Positions 1 through 8,739 are shown, counted from the first letter of the stretch. The stretch is DNA of 64,000 nt from Clostridiales bacterium (GCA_017569285.1 CP069419.1:2914001-2978000); one strand, 5' to 3'. The notes: generated by a model from the letters alone, not told the origin. A program made the numbers and translations.

Positions 1-1
1 G

Positions 2-1483
2 GATACGAAAGGAAAACCGGAACGAGCCAAAGCATGCTTTATGACAGCAAAGGATCTTCATTGCTCGCTTCTTAAGAAAGCAGATTCTTTACCTGCAGAA
101 GCACTGATCAACTTTTTTATGAACTGGGATCCGCAATTGGCGGAAAACCATCCTGTTCTTTCTGAATGTGCGGAAGATCTTCTTGCCGGGGATAATTTGA
201 CGTTTTTCTTTGATGGACAAATGATTTCAGAAGATCCCAAAATCAGAGCAGTATGGTCAGAAGCTTACGGGAATAAGGCAGATGGAGAAGAAATGCGCTG
301 CCTTGTAACCGGCAAAAGAACAGTTCCGGAACTTGTACATCCCGCGATTATGCATGTTCGCGATGCGCAATCTTCCGGAGCAGCACTTGTTTCTTTCAAT
401 GCCCCCGCATTTTGTTCATTTGGTCATGAGCAAAACGCAAATGCCCCGATCAGCAAGTATGCTGCTTTTGCATATACCAGTGCATTGAATTATCTGACTT
501 CAGACAGAGATCATGTAAAGGTAATCGGCAATACAACCGTGGTATATTGGGCTGCTTCTGGAGGCCCGCAATACCAGGATGCCTTTGCAGCATTGCTGGA
601 TGGAAATAGTGATCAGGTGACAGATGCAGATTTGAATAGCCTGATGGACGCTGTTACAAGCGGCAAGCCCTATAACTTCGAGGGCTTACCAGTTATGCCG
701 GATAATGAGTTCTATATTCTGGGAATATCACCGAATGCTGCACGCCTGTCTGTTCGCTTTTTCTGGCACAGCAGGTTCGGAACAGTTATTTCCAATCTTA
801 AAAGGCACTACGATGGTATCAGTATTATTTCCGACAATAGAAGCAAGTGGCTGAACATCCCATTGTGGGCTTTGCTCAGGGAGACAGTCAATCAAAAATC
901 CAGTGACAAAACCCCGCTACCGCAGTTGGCCGGAGATGTGATGAGGAGTATGATTTCAGGCACACGATATCCGGAAACACTCATGAACCAGACTCTTCTG
1001 CGAATTCGTGCCGAGCATGATGTGACACGTGGACGAGCAGGAATTATCAAAGCATACCTGATAAGAAACACGGGAGATTATGCAAACAATAAGATTAAGG
1101 AGGTGACGACCGTGTCATTAAACCAGGAAAGCAGTTTTACACCGTATGTGCTAGGACGCTTATTTGCTGTACTTGAAAAAGTCCAGAAGGATGCCAATCC
1201 AGGAATCAACGCAACAATTAAAGACCGCTTCTTCAATTCGGCGTGTGCCACACCTGGAGCGGTTTTCCCGATATTGTTGAAACTGTCAAACAGCCACCTG
1301 AAAAAACTCGATACGGGGAAATCATTATATTGGACAAAGCAAATAGGCGAATTGACCGAACGCCTGAGCATGCAGTTCCCAACGCATCTTTTGTTACAGG
1401 ATCAGGGTGCATTTATTCTGGGTTACTATCATCAGACTCAAAAACTTTACGAAAAGAAGACGACAGAAACGGAGGAAAAGTAA
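2..1483 (+). CDS. cas8c: Cas8c/Csd1, type I-C Cascade large subunit (5' truncated by window edge)
   Basis: This is the large subunit of the type I-C Cascade complex, which recognises the PAM and helps load crRNA-guided Cascade on target DNA. The reading frame is open from the first base of the window, so the N-terminal part lies outside; about 493 codons are visible, and full family members are usually near 600 residues. The C-terminal QGAFILGYYHQ stretch and the SGTRYPETLMNQTLLRIRAE region match the Csd1 family. The stop is followed after 1 bp by the cas7 start codon, so the two are one transcript. A downstream ATG at 41 is internal and is not the true start. GC is visibly lower than in genes after 6.9 kb. 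Confidence 0.93.
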   Translation, partial: DTKGKPERAKACFMTAKDLHCSLLKKADSLPAEALINFFMNWDPQLAENHPVLSECAEDLLAGDNLTFFFDGQMISEDPKIRAVWSEAYGNKADGEEMRCLVTGKRTVPELVHPAIMHVRDAQSSGAALVSFNAPAFCSFGHEQNANAPISKYAAFAYTSALNYLTSDRDHVKVIGNTTVVYWAASGGPQYQDAFAALLDGNSDQVTDADLNSLMDAVTSGKPYNFEGLPVMPDNEFYILGISPNAARLSVRFFWHSRFGTVISNLKRHYDGISIISDNRSKWLNIPLWALLRETVNQKSSDKTPLPQLAGDVMRSMISGTRYPETLMNQTLLRIRAEHDVTRGRAGIIKAYLIRNTGDYANNKIKEVTTVSLNQESSFTPYVLGRLFAVLEKVQKDANPGINATIKDRFFNSACATPGAVFPILLKLSNSHLKKLDTGKSLYWTKQIGELTERLSMQFPTHLLLQDQGAFILGYYHQTQKLYEKKTTETEEK

Positions 1484-1484
1484 A

Positions 1485-2375
1485 ATGGCAGATGTGATTA
1501 AGAACCGTTATGAGTTTGTAATTCTCTTCGATGTGGAAAATGGAAATCCCAATGGTGATCCCGATGCCGGCAATATGCCCAGAGTTGATCCGGAAACAGG
1601 ATATGGCATTGTTACAGATGTGTGCCTGAAGCGTAAAATCAGGAATTATGTGGAAACCGTGAAGGAAGACGATCCGAATTATCACATTTACATCAAGGAT
1701 GGAGTGCCGCTGAACCAAAGCGACAGAACCGCCCTTGAAGCTTATGGCATTACAGAAGATAAGATCAAGGAAGCAAAGAAAAATGACAAAGACCTTGATG
1801 TGAAAGTACGGGATTTTATGTGTCAGCATTTTTTCGATATTCGTACGTTCGGCGCAGTGATGACCACGTTTACAAAAGGCGCCTTGAATTGCGGCCAGGT
1901 ACGTGGCCCTGTGCAGATTTCCTTTGCCAGAAGCATTGATCCTATTGTACCGCAGGAACTCACCATTACGCGCACTGCAATCACAACAATAGCGGATGCA
2001 GAAATCAAAAAGACTGAAATGGGACGGAAATATATTGTGCCTTATGCATTATATCGCGCGGAGGGATATATTTCAGCAAATCTCGCTCGAAAGGTGACCC
2101 ACTTCAATGAGGATGATTTGAAGTTGCTTTGGACTGCAATTCTGAATATGTTTGAGATTGATCATTCAGCTGCTCGTGGGAAAATGGCTGTACGTGAACT
2201 CATTGTTTTCAAGCATGATAATGAACTTGGCAATGCACCTGCATATAAGCTGTTTGATTCAGTGCGTGTTAAGAAAATCAAGCAAGATGGACCGGCGCGG
2301 GACTATTCAGATTACGAAGTAACAGTTGATAAATCATCAATTCCTGAGCAAGTATCTGTAGTATATATGACATGA
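1485..2375 (+). CDS. cas7: Cas7c/Csd2, type I-C Cascade backbone
   Basis: Cas7 forms the helical backbone of Cascade along the crRNA spacer. The 296-residue length and the N-terminal RYEFVILFDVENGNPNGDPD motif (a signature of the Csd2/Csh2 family RAMP fold) identify it. The start at 1485 is chosen over upstream in-frame codons because GGAGG lies at 1471-1475 and the codon follows the cas8c stop by one base. In canonical type I-C loci cas4, cas1 and cas2 follow cas7; here the stop codon is followed after 15 bp by the first CRISPR repeat, so the adaptation genes are missing from their usual place. Confidence 0.95.
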   Translation: MADVIKNRYEFVILFDVENGNPNGDPDAGNMPRVDPETGYGIVTDVCLKRKIRNYVETVKEDDPNYHIYIKDGVPLNQSDRTALEAYGITEDKIKEAKKNDKDLDVKVRDFMCQHFFDIRTFGAVMTTFTKGALNCGQVRGPVQISFARSIDPIVPQELTITRTAITTIADAEIKKTEMGRKYIVPYALYRAEGYISANLARKVTHFNEDDLKLLWTAILNMFEIDHSAARGKMAVRELIVFKHDNELGNAPAYKLFDSVRVKKIKQDGPARDYSDYEVTVDKSSIPEQVSVVYMT

Positions 2376-2390
2376 GTTATATGAAGTCTT

Positions 2391-4030
2391 GTCGCCTCCC
2401 ACACGGGAGGTGCGGATTGAAATTTTTATGGCGAGTGGTGGGAAGATGAAACCGCAGGTCGCCTCCCGCGTAGGAGGCGCAGATTGAAATGCCGCTTCCA
2501 TCCGGCGGTTTCCGATCACCACCGGTCGCCTCCCGCACGGGAGGCGCGGATTGAAATTTCCTTTGCGGCGAAGGTTTCGCGGACAACGACGTGTCGCCTC
2601 CCGCAGTGGAGGCGCGGATTGAAATAACGCGACCTACATGGAAGCGGCCACGCTGACCGGTCGCCTCCCGCACGGGAGGCGCGGATTGAAATTGCGGACA
2701 CTGCGGTGCTGCTATGATCGGCGATGTCGCCTCCCGCATGGGAGGCGCGGATTGAAATAACATGACCGTGACGCAGCTGGCGGCCTACACCAGTCGCCTC
2801 CCGCACGGGAGGCGCGGATTGAAATCCTTATCAATGGGGAGTCTATACAACCGCATAGTCGCCTCCTGCACGGGAGGCGCGGATTGAAATAATGGGAAGG
2901 AACAAAAATGTCCGATTTGTGGAAAGTCGCCTCCCGCACGGGAGACGCGGATTGAAATCAGGGGATGATGGCAGCACAGACAGAAATGCAGAAGGTCGCC
3001 TCCCGCGTAGGAGGCGCGGATTGAAATTACGACCTGGTTCAGACGGTTATCCGTGAAACCTGTCGCCTCCCGCACGGGAGGTGCGGATTGAAATTGCTGA
3101 AGCTTGCGTACCTTTTCTGCCTTACCCGGTCGCCTTCCGCACGGGAGGTGCGGATTGAAATCTGGGCCACAGCCGGATACAGACCACCCTGCGGTGTCGC
3201 CTCCCGCGTAGGAGGCGCGGATTGAAATCCGATCAGATACGCGATCACCGCCACTAGGAACGTGTCGCCTCCCGCACGGGAGGCGCGGATTGAAATGTGT
3301 GTCCTACATCAAGTGGAGATGAACCACTAATCGCCTCCCGCACGGGAGGCGCGGATTGAAATAACGAAAACGAGCAGAATCAACAGTTTTTCTTTGTCGC
3401 CTCCCGCACGGGAGGCGCGGATTGAAATTTGCAAATGCCCTTTTCCGGGTCAAGGAACGCTGTCGCCTTCCGCACGGGAGGCGCGGATTGAAATTTCGAC
3501 TGCACGGCCTTCGGAAAGACCGGCGTGGTCGCCTCCTGCACGGGAGGCGCGGATTGAAATGGCGCACCGGGTATGACTTCCCCGATCCGGGTTGGTCGCC
3601 TCCCGCACGGGAGGCGTGGATTGAAATCCTATTGCTGTTGCTGTTGCAATGTTTATCATGTGTCGCCTCCCGCACGGGAGGCGTGGATTGAAATGTGTAT
3701 GTGTTCGGAAAGAGGATCATCCCACCGGTCGCCTCCCGCACGGGAGGCGCGGATTGAAATAACGGTTGGACGATCAGCCCGAGCTCCGTTACTATGTCGC
3801 CTCCCGCACGGGAGGCGCGGATTGAAATTTCCGGATCCACTCGATCAGCTCACGTCCCGTCATGTCGCCTCCCGCGTAGGAGGCGCGGATTGAAATTACT
3901 GCTTGAAGAATGTCGGATATGACCGGGGCTGTCGCCTCCCGCGTAGGAGGCGCGGATTGAAATGATTACCGGTCCACTGACGGACAGGCCCGGATGGGTC
4001 GCCTCCCGCGTAGGAGGCGCGGATTGAGAT
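2391..4030 (+). CRISPR. Type I-C CRISPR array, 25 repeats and 24 spacers
   Basis: The 33-bp repeats begin at 2391, 2458, 2525, 2593, 2660, 2726, 2793, 2858, 2926, 2995, 3062, 3129, 3196, 3264, 3330, 3396, 3462, 3528, 3595, 3662, 3728, 3796, 3864, 3931 and 3998. Spacers are 32-36 bp and all different. The repeat starts GTCGCCTCCC, forms a GC-rich stem and ends GGATTGAAAT, which is the type I-C pattern and sets transcription on the plus strand. Repeats are unusually heterogeneous: the loop is GCAC in most, but GCGTA in repeats 2, 10, 13, 23, 24 and 25, and further single changes occur at 2391, 2593, 2858, 2926, 3129, 3330 and 3595. The last repeat ends GAGAT, marking the old distal end. No leader precedes repeat 1. 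Confidence 0.98.
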
Positions 4031-4089
4031 CTTTCAGAACAACTCATTGTTATAAAGCGCAATTGATTGTAATGAATAATAGTTTTACC

Positions 4090-4118
4090 TTTTCATTTTT
4101 TGAACACCCGTATATAAT
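4090..4118 (+). promoter_or_regulatory. Putative sigma-A promoter of the MazG/DUF2075 operon
   Basis: TTTTCA at 4090 and a perfect TATAAT at 4113 are separated by 17 bp in the AT-rich gap between the array and the MazG-like gene. The gap 4031-4153 has no other recognisable feature. Confidence 0.5.
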
Positions 4119-4153
4119 ATTTTTTATCTGATATTAATAAAGAGGTTACTTCC

Positions 4154-4477
4154 ATGAGCGATATTCATGATCTGATGCAGGAAGTGGCAGCATTCTCCGA
4201 AGAAAGAGATTGGGATCAGTTCCATTCCCCGGAGAATCTGGCCAAGTCTATTTCCATTGAAGCGGGAGAACTGTTGGAATGCTACCAGTGGAGCAATGAT
4301 CCTGCTATTGAAAAGGTGGAAGAGGAACTGGCTGATGTGTTGAACTACTGCCTGCAGATGGCTACGAAGCTGGGACTTGATCCCATTGAGATCGTTCGTA
4401 AGAAGATGAAGAAAAATGCGGAGAAATATCCTGTAGACAAAAGCAAGGGGAGAAGCACGAAGTATGATCAACTTTAA
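4154..4477 (+). CDS. MazG-like nucleotide pyrophosphohydrolase
   Basis: This 107-residue protein belongs to the all-alpha NTP pyrophosphatase superfamily (MazG/RS21-C6 type), which hydrolyses (d)NTPs to monophosphates with Mg2+. The metal-binding pattern is visible as E36-x-x-E39 in the IEAGELLE segment and E58-x-x-D61 in EEELADVL. A single domain of this size resembles the RS21-C6/dCTPase branch rather than full MazG. It overlaps the next gene by 14 bp, implying translational coupling to the GIY-YIG/DUF2075 protein. Small MazG-like enzymes beside CRISPR loci may deplete nucleotides during phage infection, but that role is inference; housekeeping of modified dNTPs is equally possible. AAAGAGG upstream serves as ribosome site. 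Confidence 0.85.
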   Translation: MSDIHDLMQEVAAFSEERDWDQFHSPENLAKSISIEAGELLECYQWSNDPAIEKVEEELADVLNYCLQMATKLGLDPIEIVRKKMKKNAEKYPVDKSKGRSTKYDQL

Positions 4478-6248
4478 TGTTCAGATTCGGGATTATCCCT
4501 TTGACGGCAACAGTCAGAGTCTGATTGAGCAATGGAAGAAAGGGAAAAGGGAATACGGTTCCAACTGGCCGGTAGTCTATATAATCCATAACGATGAGCT
4601 CGAGGAAGCGTATGTCGGAGAAACACTGAATGCCGGGAGGCGTGCAGCACAGCACTGGCAAGTAGCTGACCGGAAACGCCTGAAGACCATCCATATAGTT
4701 ACAGACGACACGTTCAATAAATCTGTTATTCTGGATCTGGAATCCTTTCTGATCAAATACATTTCGGCTGATGGCAAATATAAGCTCCAGAACGGCAACG
4801 CTGGTCTGGCTAATTTCGATTATTTCGACCGTTCAGGATATGAAGAACAGTTTGAAAAGATCTGGGAAAAGCTGAAAGAACTAAAGATCGTCGATAACGG
4901 AATCCGGGATATTGAAAATTCCGACCTGTATAAATACTCTCCCTATAAGTCGCTGACCCGGGACCAGGAACGGGTTATGGAGGAAATCCTGGGTATTCTG
5001 GTGCAATGCTTGGACAATGGGAATGAAGAAACTGTAATCGTTGAGGGTGGAGCCGGGACCGGGAAAACCATACTGGCCGTGTTCCTGATCAAACTCCTTT
5101 TTGACCTAAGGAATAATACATATGAAACCGGAGAGGAAACAGAAGCAGAAGACGGAACAGAGAGCTTCCGGGCAGCTTTGACGGGGAAAGAACTGAGGAT
5201 TGGATTCATTGTGCCGCAACAATCTTTGCGAAAAACATTGAAGAAGGTTTTTGGAACAATCCGCGGCATTCCGGATTCGATTATCATGACACCTGCGGAA
5301 GCGGCCAAAGCGGCGCAGGAAAAACCGTTTGATCTGCTTATTTGTGATGAAGCGCACCGTCTGCGGAGAAGAGCAGCGCTCAGCCAATATCCGGCATATG
5401 ACCGGATTAACCAGGCACTTGGTTTGCCGAAGGATGCTACAGAGCTGGATTGGATTATGCAATCCGGGAAAATGCAGATTCTGTTTTATGATTCAGCACA
5501 GTCAGTAAGACCATCCGATATTCCGAAAAACATGTTCCGTGACATTCTGGATGAGCAAGGACAAAAACATATGCTGAAACTGTCCTCCCAGCTGCGTTGC
5601 TTGGGCGGGGATGACTATATCCAGTACATTCATGAAGTGCTGGATATCGGCGGCTTTATAAAGGCTGCGGATGCACCGGTATCATATACTGCCATGATGA
5701 AAGAACAGGCGAAGCCCCTGCTTGAACCGCATGGGGAATTCAAGGATTATACCATCCGGTTCTATGATGAAATTGATCCGATGATGGATGAGATCAACCG
5801 TCTGGACCAGAAGTATGACCTGTGCTGCGCGGTGGCTGGTTACGGATGGGAATGGATTACCAAAGGGGAACCGAAAAATACAACAAAACGGGATATTGAC
5901 ATCGGCCGGGGATATATCTGGAACCGGACGGATACGGACTGGATCAATTCGGACCGCCTGCCGTATGAAGTCGGATGCATCCATACCGTACAGGGATATG
6001 ATTTAAACTATGTCGGCGTGATCTTCGGGCCGGAAATCTATTATGACAAGACATCCGGCCGGATTGAGGTTGACAAGGGGAAATACAAGGACAGCCTCGG
6101 AAAAGCAGTCGGCAATGACTATGAAGCGCTGCGCTCATATATCCTGAATATCTATGCCACATTGCTGACCCGGGGAATCCATGGGGCGTTTGTGTATGTA
6201 TATGATGAGGCACTGAGGGAGCATCTTAGACCTTATTTCACGAAGTGA
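4464..6248 (+). CDS. GIY-YIG nuclease domain fused to DUF2075 helicase-like ATPase
   Basis: The 594-residue protein has an N-terminal GIY-YIG-like domain (VVYIIHNDELEEAYVGET, residues 37-54, with R59/R60 and E93 in DLESFLIKY as likely catalytic positions) followed by a DUF2075 P-loop domain. Walker A is GGAGTGKT (195-202) and Walker B is LLICDEAH (291-298), a superfamily 1 helicase-like DEAH arrangement. VGCIHTVQGYDLNYVGVIFG near the C-terminus resembles a helicase motif V/VI region. The architecture suggests a DNA- or RNA-cleaving, ATP-driven enzyme. It is coupled to the MazG-like gene by overlap and lies beside a CRISPR locus, so a defence role is plausible but not shown by sequence alone. 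Confidence 0.85.
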   Translation: MINFNVQIRDYPFDGNSQSLIEQWKKGKREYGSNWPVVYIIHNDELEEAYVGETLNAGRRAAQHWQVADRKRLKTIHIVTDDTFNKSVILDLESFLIKYISADGKYKLQNGNAGLANFDYFDRSGYEEQFEKIWEKLKELKIVDNGIRDIENSDLYKYSPYKSLTRDQERVMEEILGILVQCLDNGNEETVIVEGGAGTGKTILAVFLIKLLFDLRNNTYETGEETEAEDGTESFRAALTGKELRIGFIVPQQSLRKTLKKVFGTIRGIPDSIIMTPAEAAKAAQEKPFDLLICDEAHRLRRRAALSQYPAYDRINQALGLPKDATELDWIMQSGKMQILFYDSAQSVRPSDIPKNMFRDILDEQGQKHMLKLSSQLRCLGGDDYIQYIHEVLDIGGFIKAADAPVSYTAMMKEQAKPLLEPHGEFKDYTIRFYDEIDPMMDEINRLDQKYDLCCAVAGYGWEWITKGEPKNTTKRDIDIGRGYIWNRTDTDWINSDRLPYEVGCIHTVQGYDLNYVGVIFGPEIYYDKTSGRIEVDKGKYKDSLGKAVGNDYEALRSYILNIYATLLTRGIHGAFVYVYDEALREHLRPYFTK

Positions 6249-6272
6249 TTAAGCAATAGAGGAGGTGCATGA

Positions 6273-6794
6273 ATGGTCAGATTCTCCTGCCCTAAGTGCG
6301 GTGGTATGTACTTGAAAGACGGCCGATGCGAAACCTGCGGTTTTGTTGTTGATGAAGCTAGGGCAAACCGTGCCAGTCAGACAAGCAATACAGTTCCGTC
6401 AACGCCAGAAGAATCCGGCAAACACGCGCCAGCAAACAGGGATATGTCCCCCTCGAATACAAGTCCAACAGACATCCCCAAGACTTTAATGGTTTGCCCT
6501 GACTGTGGGAGATGGATCAGCAGGGATGCAATCAGCTGCCCTCAGTGCGGATGTGTGTTCCCGGGCAACATGGAGAAAATAGCCACGCAATCCCAGCCAA
6601 GGCAAAGCAGCAAGTCCGGAACTGGTATACTGGGCATCATCGCTGGCATTGTTATAGGCGGGTTGATTCTCTGGTATCTTGCAGCGCCATATACAACACC
6701 ACTGTGGCTGCAGCATATTGGCGGAACCATAAAGGCGTTCTTTGAGGGAAAGGAAACATACACCGTATTTGATCCTTCAAAACTTGGAAGATAG
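6273..6794 (+). CDS. Double zinc-ribbon protein with one membrane segment
   Basis: The 173-residue protein begins with a four-cysteine zinc ribbon (C6-x2-C9 ... C19-x2-C22). A low-complexity Ser/Thr/Pro linker follows, then a second ribbon (CPDC ... CPQC). A glycine/isoleucine-rich transmembrane helix lies in GTGILGIIAGIVIGGLILWYL, with a short extracytoplasmic tail. No enzymatic domain is visible. It starts 25 bp after the DUF2075 gene with a good AGAGGAGG ribosome site and is probably the third gene of that operon. Such zinc-ribbon membrane proteins often act as scaffolds or sensors; the function here is unknown. Confidence 0.75.
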   Translation: MVRFSCPKCGGMYLKDGRCETCGFVVDEARANRASQTSNTVPSTPEESGKHAPANRDMSPSNTSPTDIPKTLMVCPDCGRWISRDAISCPQCGCVFPGNMEKIATQSQPRQSSKSGTGILGIIAGIVIGGLILWYLAAPYTTPLWLQHIGGTIKAFFEGKETYTVFDPSKLGR

Positions 6795-6870
6795 GGAATT
6801 GATCGGACAGAAAGTGGAGAGCCTGTCCACATGGTATCATTTACTGAAAGAAAGAAGGATTTACAGGCAC

Positions 6871-7185
6871 ATGGTCGGCAAATACAAAGTCATCACCCTC
6901 TGCGGCAGCACGCGCTTCCGGGATGCCTTCATGGAGGCCCAGAAGCGCCTGACCCTGGAGGGGAATATCGTGATCAGCGTGGGCCTGTTCGGCCACGCCG
7001 GGGACGACGAGGTATGGAAGCCCGGCACGAAGGAAATGCTGGACGACATGCACAAGCGGAAGATTGACATGGCGGATGAGATCTATGTGATCAATGTCGG
7101 CGGGTATATCGGCGAGAGCACCCGGAGCGAGATTGAGTACGCCCGCAGGACCGGAAAGGCGGTACGGTACCTGGAAGAGGTTTAG
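6871..7185 (+). CDS. Nucleoside 2-deoxyribosyltransferase-like (DUF4406-type) protein
   Basis: This is a small (104 aa) Rossmann-like protein. The N-terminal VITLCGSTRF strand-loop, central acidic DEIYVINVGGYIGESTRSEIEYA segment and size match the nucleoside 2-deoxyribosyltransferase-like/DUF4406 group, which contains enzymes acting on N-glycosidic bonds of nucleosides and many members of unknown substrate. The start at 6871 is chosen because similarity begins at KYKVITLCGS and GAAGGA lies upstream; a longer in-frame extension to 6742 overlaps the zinc-ribbon gene and looks non-coding. GC content jumps at this gene relative to everything upstream, marking the right edge of the defence-like island. 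Confidence 0.6.
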   Translation: MVGKYKVITLCGSTRFRDAFMEAQKRLTLEGNIVISVGLFGHAGDDEVWKPGTKEMLDDMHKRKIDMADEIYVINVGGYIGESTRSEIEYARRTGKAVRYLEEV

Positions 7186-7237
7186 TTGATTTTTCGGAAC
7201 ATCAGGGACGGTTTTGTACTATTCCGGGCTTGACTTT

Positions 7238-7338
7238 CGGAACGTCGGGGACAGTCCCGTGGTCCCGCTCCGATTGTGATATCGAGCTGCTTTTGAATTT
7301 TACAGGCTATTCCGAAACGGAGCGGTACGAGCGGGACA
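7238..7338 (+). repeat. GGGAC/GTCCC inverted-repeat element, interrupted
   Basis: The left arm (CGGAAC..CGGGGACAGTCCCG..CCCGCTCCG) and the right arm from 7318 (CGGAGCGGTACGAGCGGGACA) match the intact element at 8625-8739. The right arm is cut after GGGACA by the 102-bp element at 7339 and resumes as GTCCCATTGTTCCGG at 7444. The gap 7186-7237 holds a further GGGACGGTTTTG-type fragment. Confidence 0.75.
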
Positions 7339-7440
7339 CTATCCGCAATCTCAATGGTCGCAACTCTCCACTGGAGAGCTTGCTCCCTTTCGATTGAACT
7401 CACCTCTGATGAAATTCCCCGCACTGCGGATCATCAGAGG
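7339..7440 (+). repeat. 102-bp double-hairpin element, copy 1
   Basis: The core CAATCTCAATGGTCGC is followed by hairpin A (CTCTCC 7364-7369 / GGAGAG 7373-7378), the segment CTTTCGATTGAACTCA, and hairpin B with a 10-bp outer stem (7403-7412 / 7431-7440) and inner stem CCGC/GCGG. Six other copies occur in the window. Confidence 0.85.
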
Positions 7441-7499
7441 TTCGTCCCATTGTTCCGGAACGCAGTCGTCAGATGTTCGTCCCTTTGTTCCGAACTTGC

Positions 7500-7528
7500 T
7501 TGAATCAGCAACGGAAGAGAAATATAAT
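7500..7528 (+). promoter_or_regulatory. Putative promoter of the first M42 peptidase
   Basis: TTGAAT at 7500 and TATAAT at 7523 are separated by 17 bp. The promoter follows directly after the repeat block. Confidence 0.6.
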
Positions 7529-7569
7529 AAACCTATCCCTGCGGAAACAGTACCACGGAGGAAAAACAG

Positions 7570-8607
7570 ATGAACAAGGAATTCCTATTTGACATGCTGA
7601 GAACGGGTTCCGTCGGCGGGAACGAGGCGGAGCTGGAAAAGAAGATTTATGACTACATGCAGGGCAAGGCCGACACCGTGACGGTGGACGAGCTGGGCAA
7701 TGTGACCGCGGCGGTGAACCCGGAGGCAGACTTCAAGGTGCTGCTGGCCGGGCACGCGGACGAGATCGGCCTGATGGTGACCGCCATCGGGAACGACGGC
7801 ACCCTGATGGTCCGGAAGATCGGCGGGATCTATGTTTCCACCTATCCCGGACACAAGGTACGGGTGTACACGAAGAGCGGCGTGATCTACGGCGCGGTGG
7901 CCAACAGCGAGGATATCTCCAAGAACAAGGACCTGGAGGCTTCCGCACTGCGGATTGACATCGGGGCCAAGGACAAGGAAGACGCGCAGAAGTATGTGGA
8001 GCTGGGCGATACGGTGTCGTTTGACACGGACGTAAGGGAAATGCTGAACGGCTGCATTACAGCCCGGGCCATGGACGACCGGATCGGCGCGTATATCGTG
8101 ATGGAAGCGGTGGCGGAGGCGAAGAAGAAGGGCGCGTCCGTCGGCTGCTGGGCGGTGAGCACCATCGGGGAGGAAACCTGCGGGAGCGGCGCGTATTTCG
8201 CCGCCAGCCGGGTGAAGCCGAACATCGCCATCGCGGTGGATGTGACCTATACATCCGACAACTGCGGCATCAGCGAAGCGGAGACCGGGGACATCTGCGT
8301 GGGGAAGGGCCCGGTGCTGTGCAACAGCCCGGCCATTCACAAAAAGGTGAATGAGTACCTGAAGGACGCCGCGAAGAAGCTGAACATGAAGGTACAGATT
8401 GAAGCGGCGGGAGGAAGAACCGGGACGGACGGGGATACGATGACGAGGACGGGCATCGGCGTGCCGTTTGCGCTGGTGTCGATTCCGCTGAGGTATATGC
8501 ATAATCCGGCGGAGGTTGGGTCGATGAACGACATTCAGGAATGTATTGAGCTGCTGGCTGAGTTTCTTGTCAGCTGCTCCGCTGACATGAATCTGAAGCC
8601 GTTCTGA
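7570..8607 (+). CDS. M42 family metallo-aminopeptidase
   Basis: A 345-residue cytoplasmic di-metal aminopeptidase of family M42 (glutamyl/leucyl aminopeptidase, TET-type dodecamers), which trims peptides from the N-terminus. All expected residues are present: H62 and D64 in AGHADEIG, the bridging D169/D170 in ARAMDDRIG, the catalytic E201/E202 in IGEETCGSG, D224 in VDVT and H311 in YMHNPAEV. Its length is normal for the family. A GGAGG at 7558-7562 supports the start. It is followed by a second, only distantly similar M42 gene, so the pair probably covers different peptide specificities. Several family members were formerly named endoglucanases, which is a known misannotation. Confidence 0.93.
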   Translation: MNKEFLFDMLRTGSVGGNEAELEKKIYDYMQGKADTVTVDELGNVTAAVNPEADFKVLLAGHADEIGLMVTAIGNDGTLMVRKIGGIYVSTYPGHKVRVYTKSGVIYGAVANSEDISKNKDLEASALRIDIGAKDKEDAQKYVELGDTVSFDTDVREMLNGCITARAMDDRIGAYIVMEAVAEAKKKGASVGCWAVSTIGEETCGSGAYFAASRVKPNIAIAVDVTYTSDNCGISEAETGDICVGKGPVLCNSPAIHKKVNEYLKDAAKKLNMKVQIEAAGGRTGTDGDTMTRTGIGVPFALVSIPLRYMHNPAEVGSMNDIQECIELLAEFLVSCSADMNLKPF

Positions 8608-8624
8608 TTCAGGCTTGATTCTGT

Positions 8625-8739
8625 CGGAACAGAGGGGACAGTCCCGTGGTCCCGCTCCAGTTACAGCAAATCGTAGCTCCTGCCTTTATTGAACAATTCT
8701 GTTGCGGAGCGGTACGAGCGGGACAGTCCCCCTGTTCCG
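8625..8739 (+). repeat. GGGAC/GTCCC inverted-repeat element, intact
   Basis: Imperfect inverted arms at 8625-8658 and 8706-8739 (CGGAACAG..GGGGACAGTCCC and GGGACAGTCCCCCTGTTCCG) enclose about 47 bp of unrelated sequence. It is the uninterrupted form of the element at 7238. Confidence 0.8.

Noticed and set aside
2377-4062. Overlapping open frames rich in SIRASRAGGD and similar repeats
   Set aside because: They are translations of the CRISPR repeats and have no ribosome sites or natural composition.
4031-4153. AT-rich segment after the array as a possible CRISPR leader
   Set aside because: The repeat orientation (ATTGAAA at the 3' side) and the degenerate terminal repeat place the leader end at 2391, not here; the segment fits the promoter of the next operon.
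7585-8502. Long minus-strand open frames opposite the M42 and other GC-rich genes
   Set aside because: They arise from the codon pattern of the plus-strand genes, contain no recognisable motif and have no ribosome sites.
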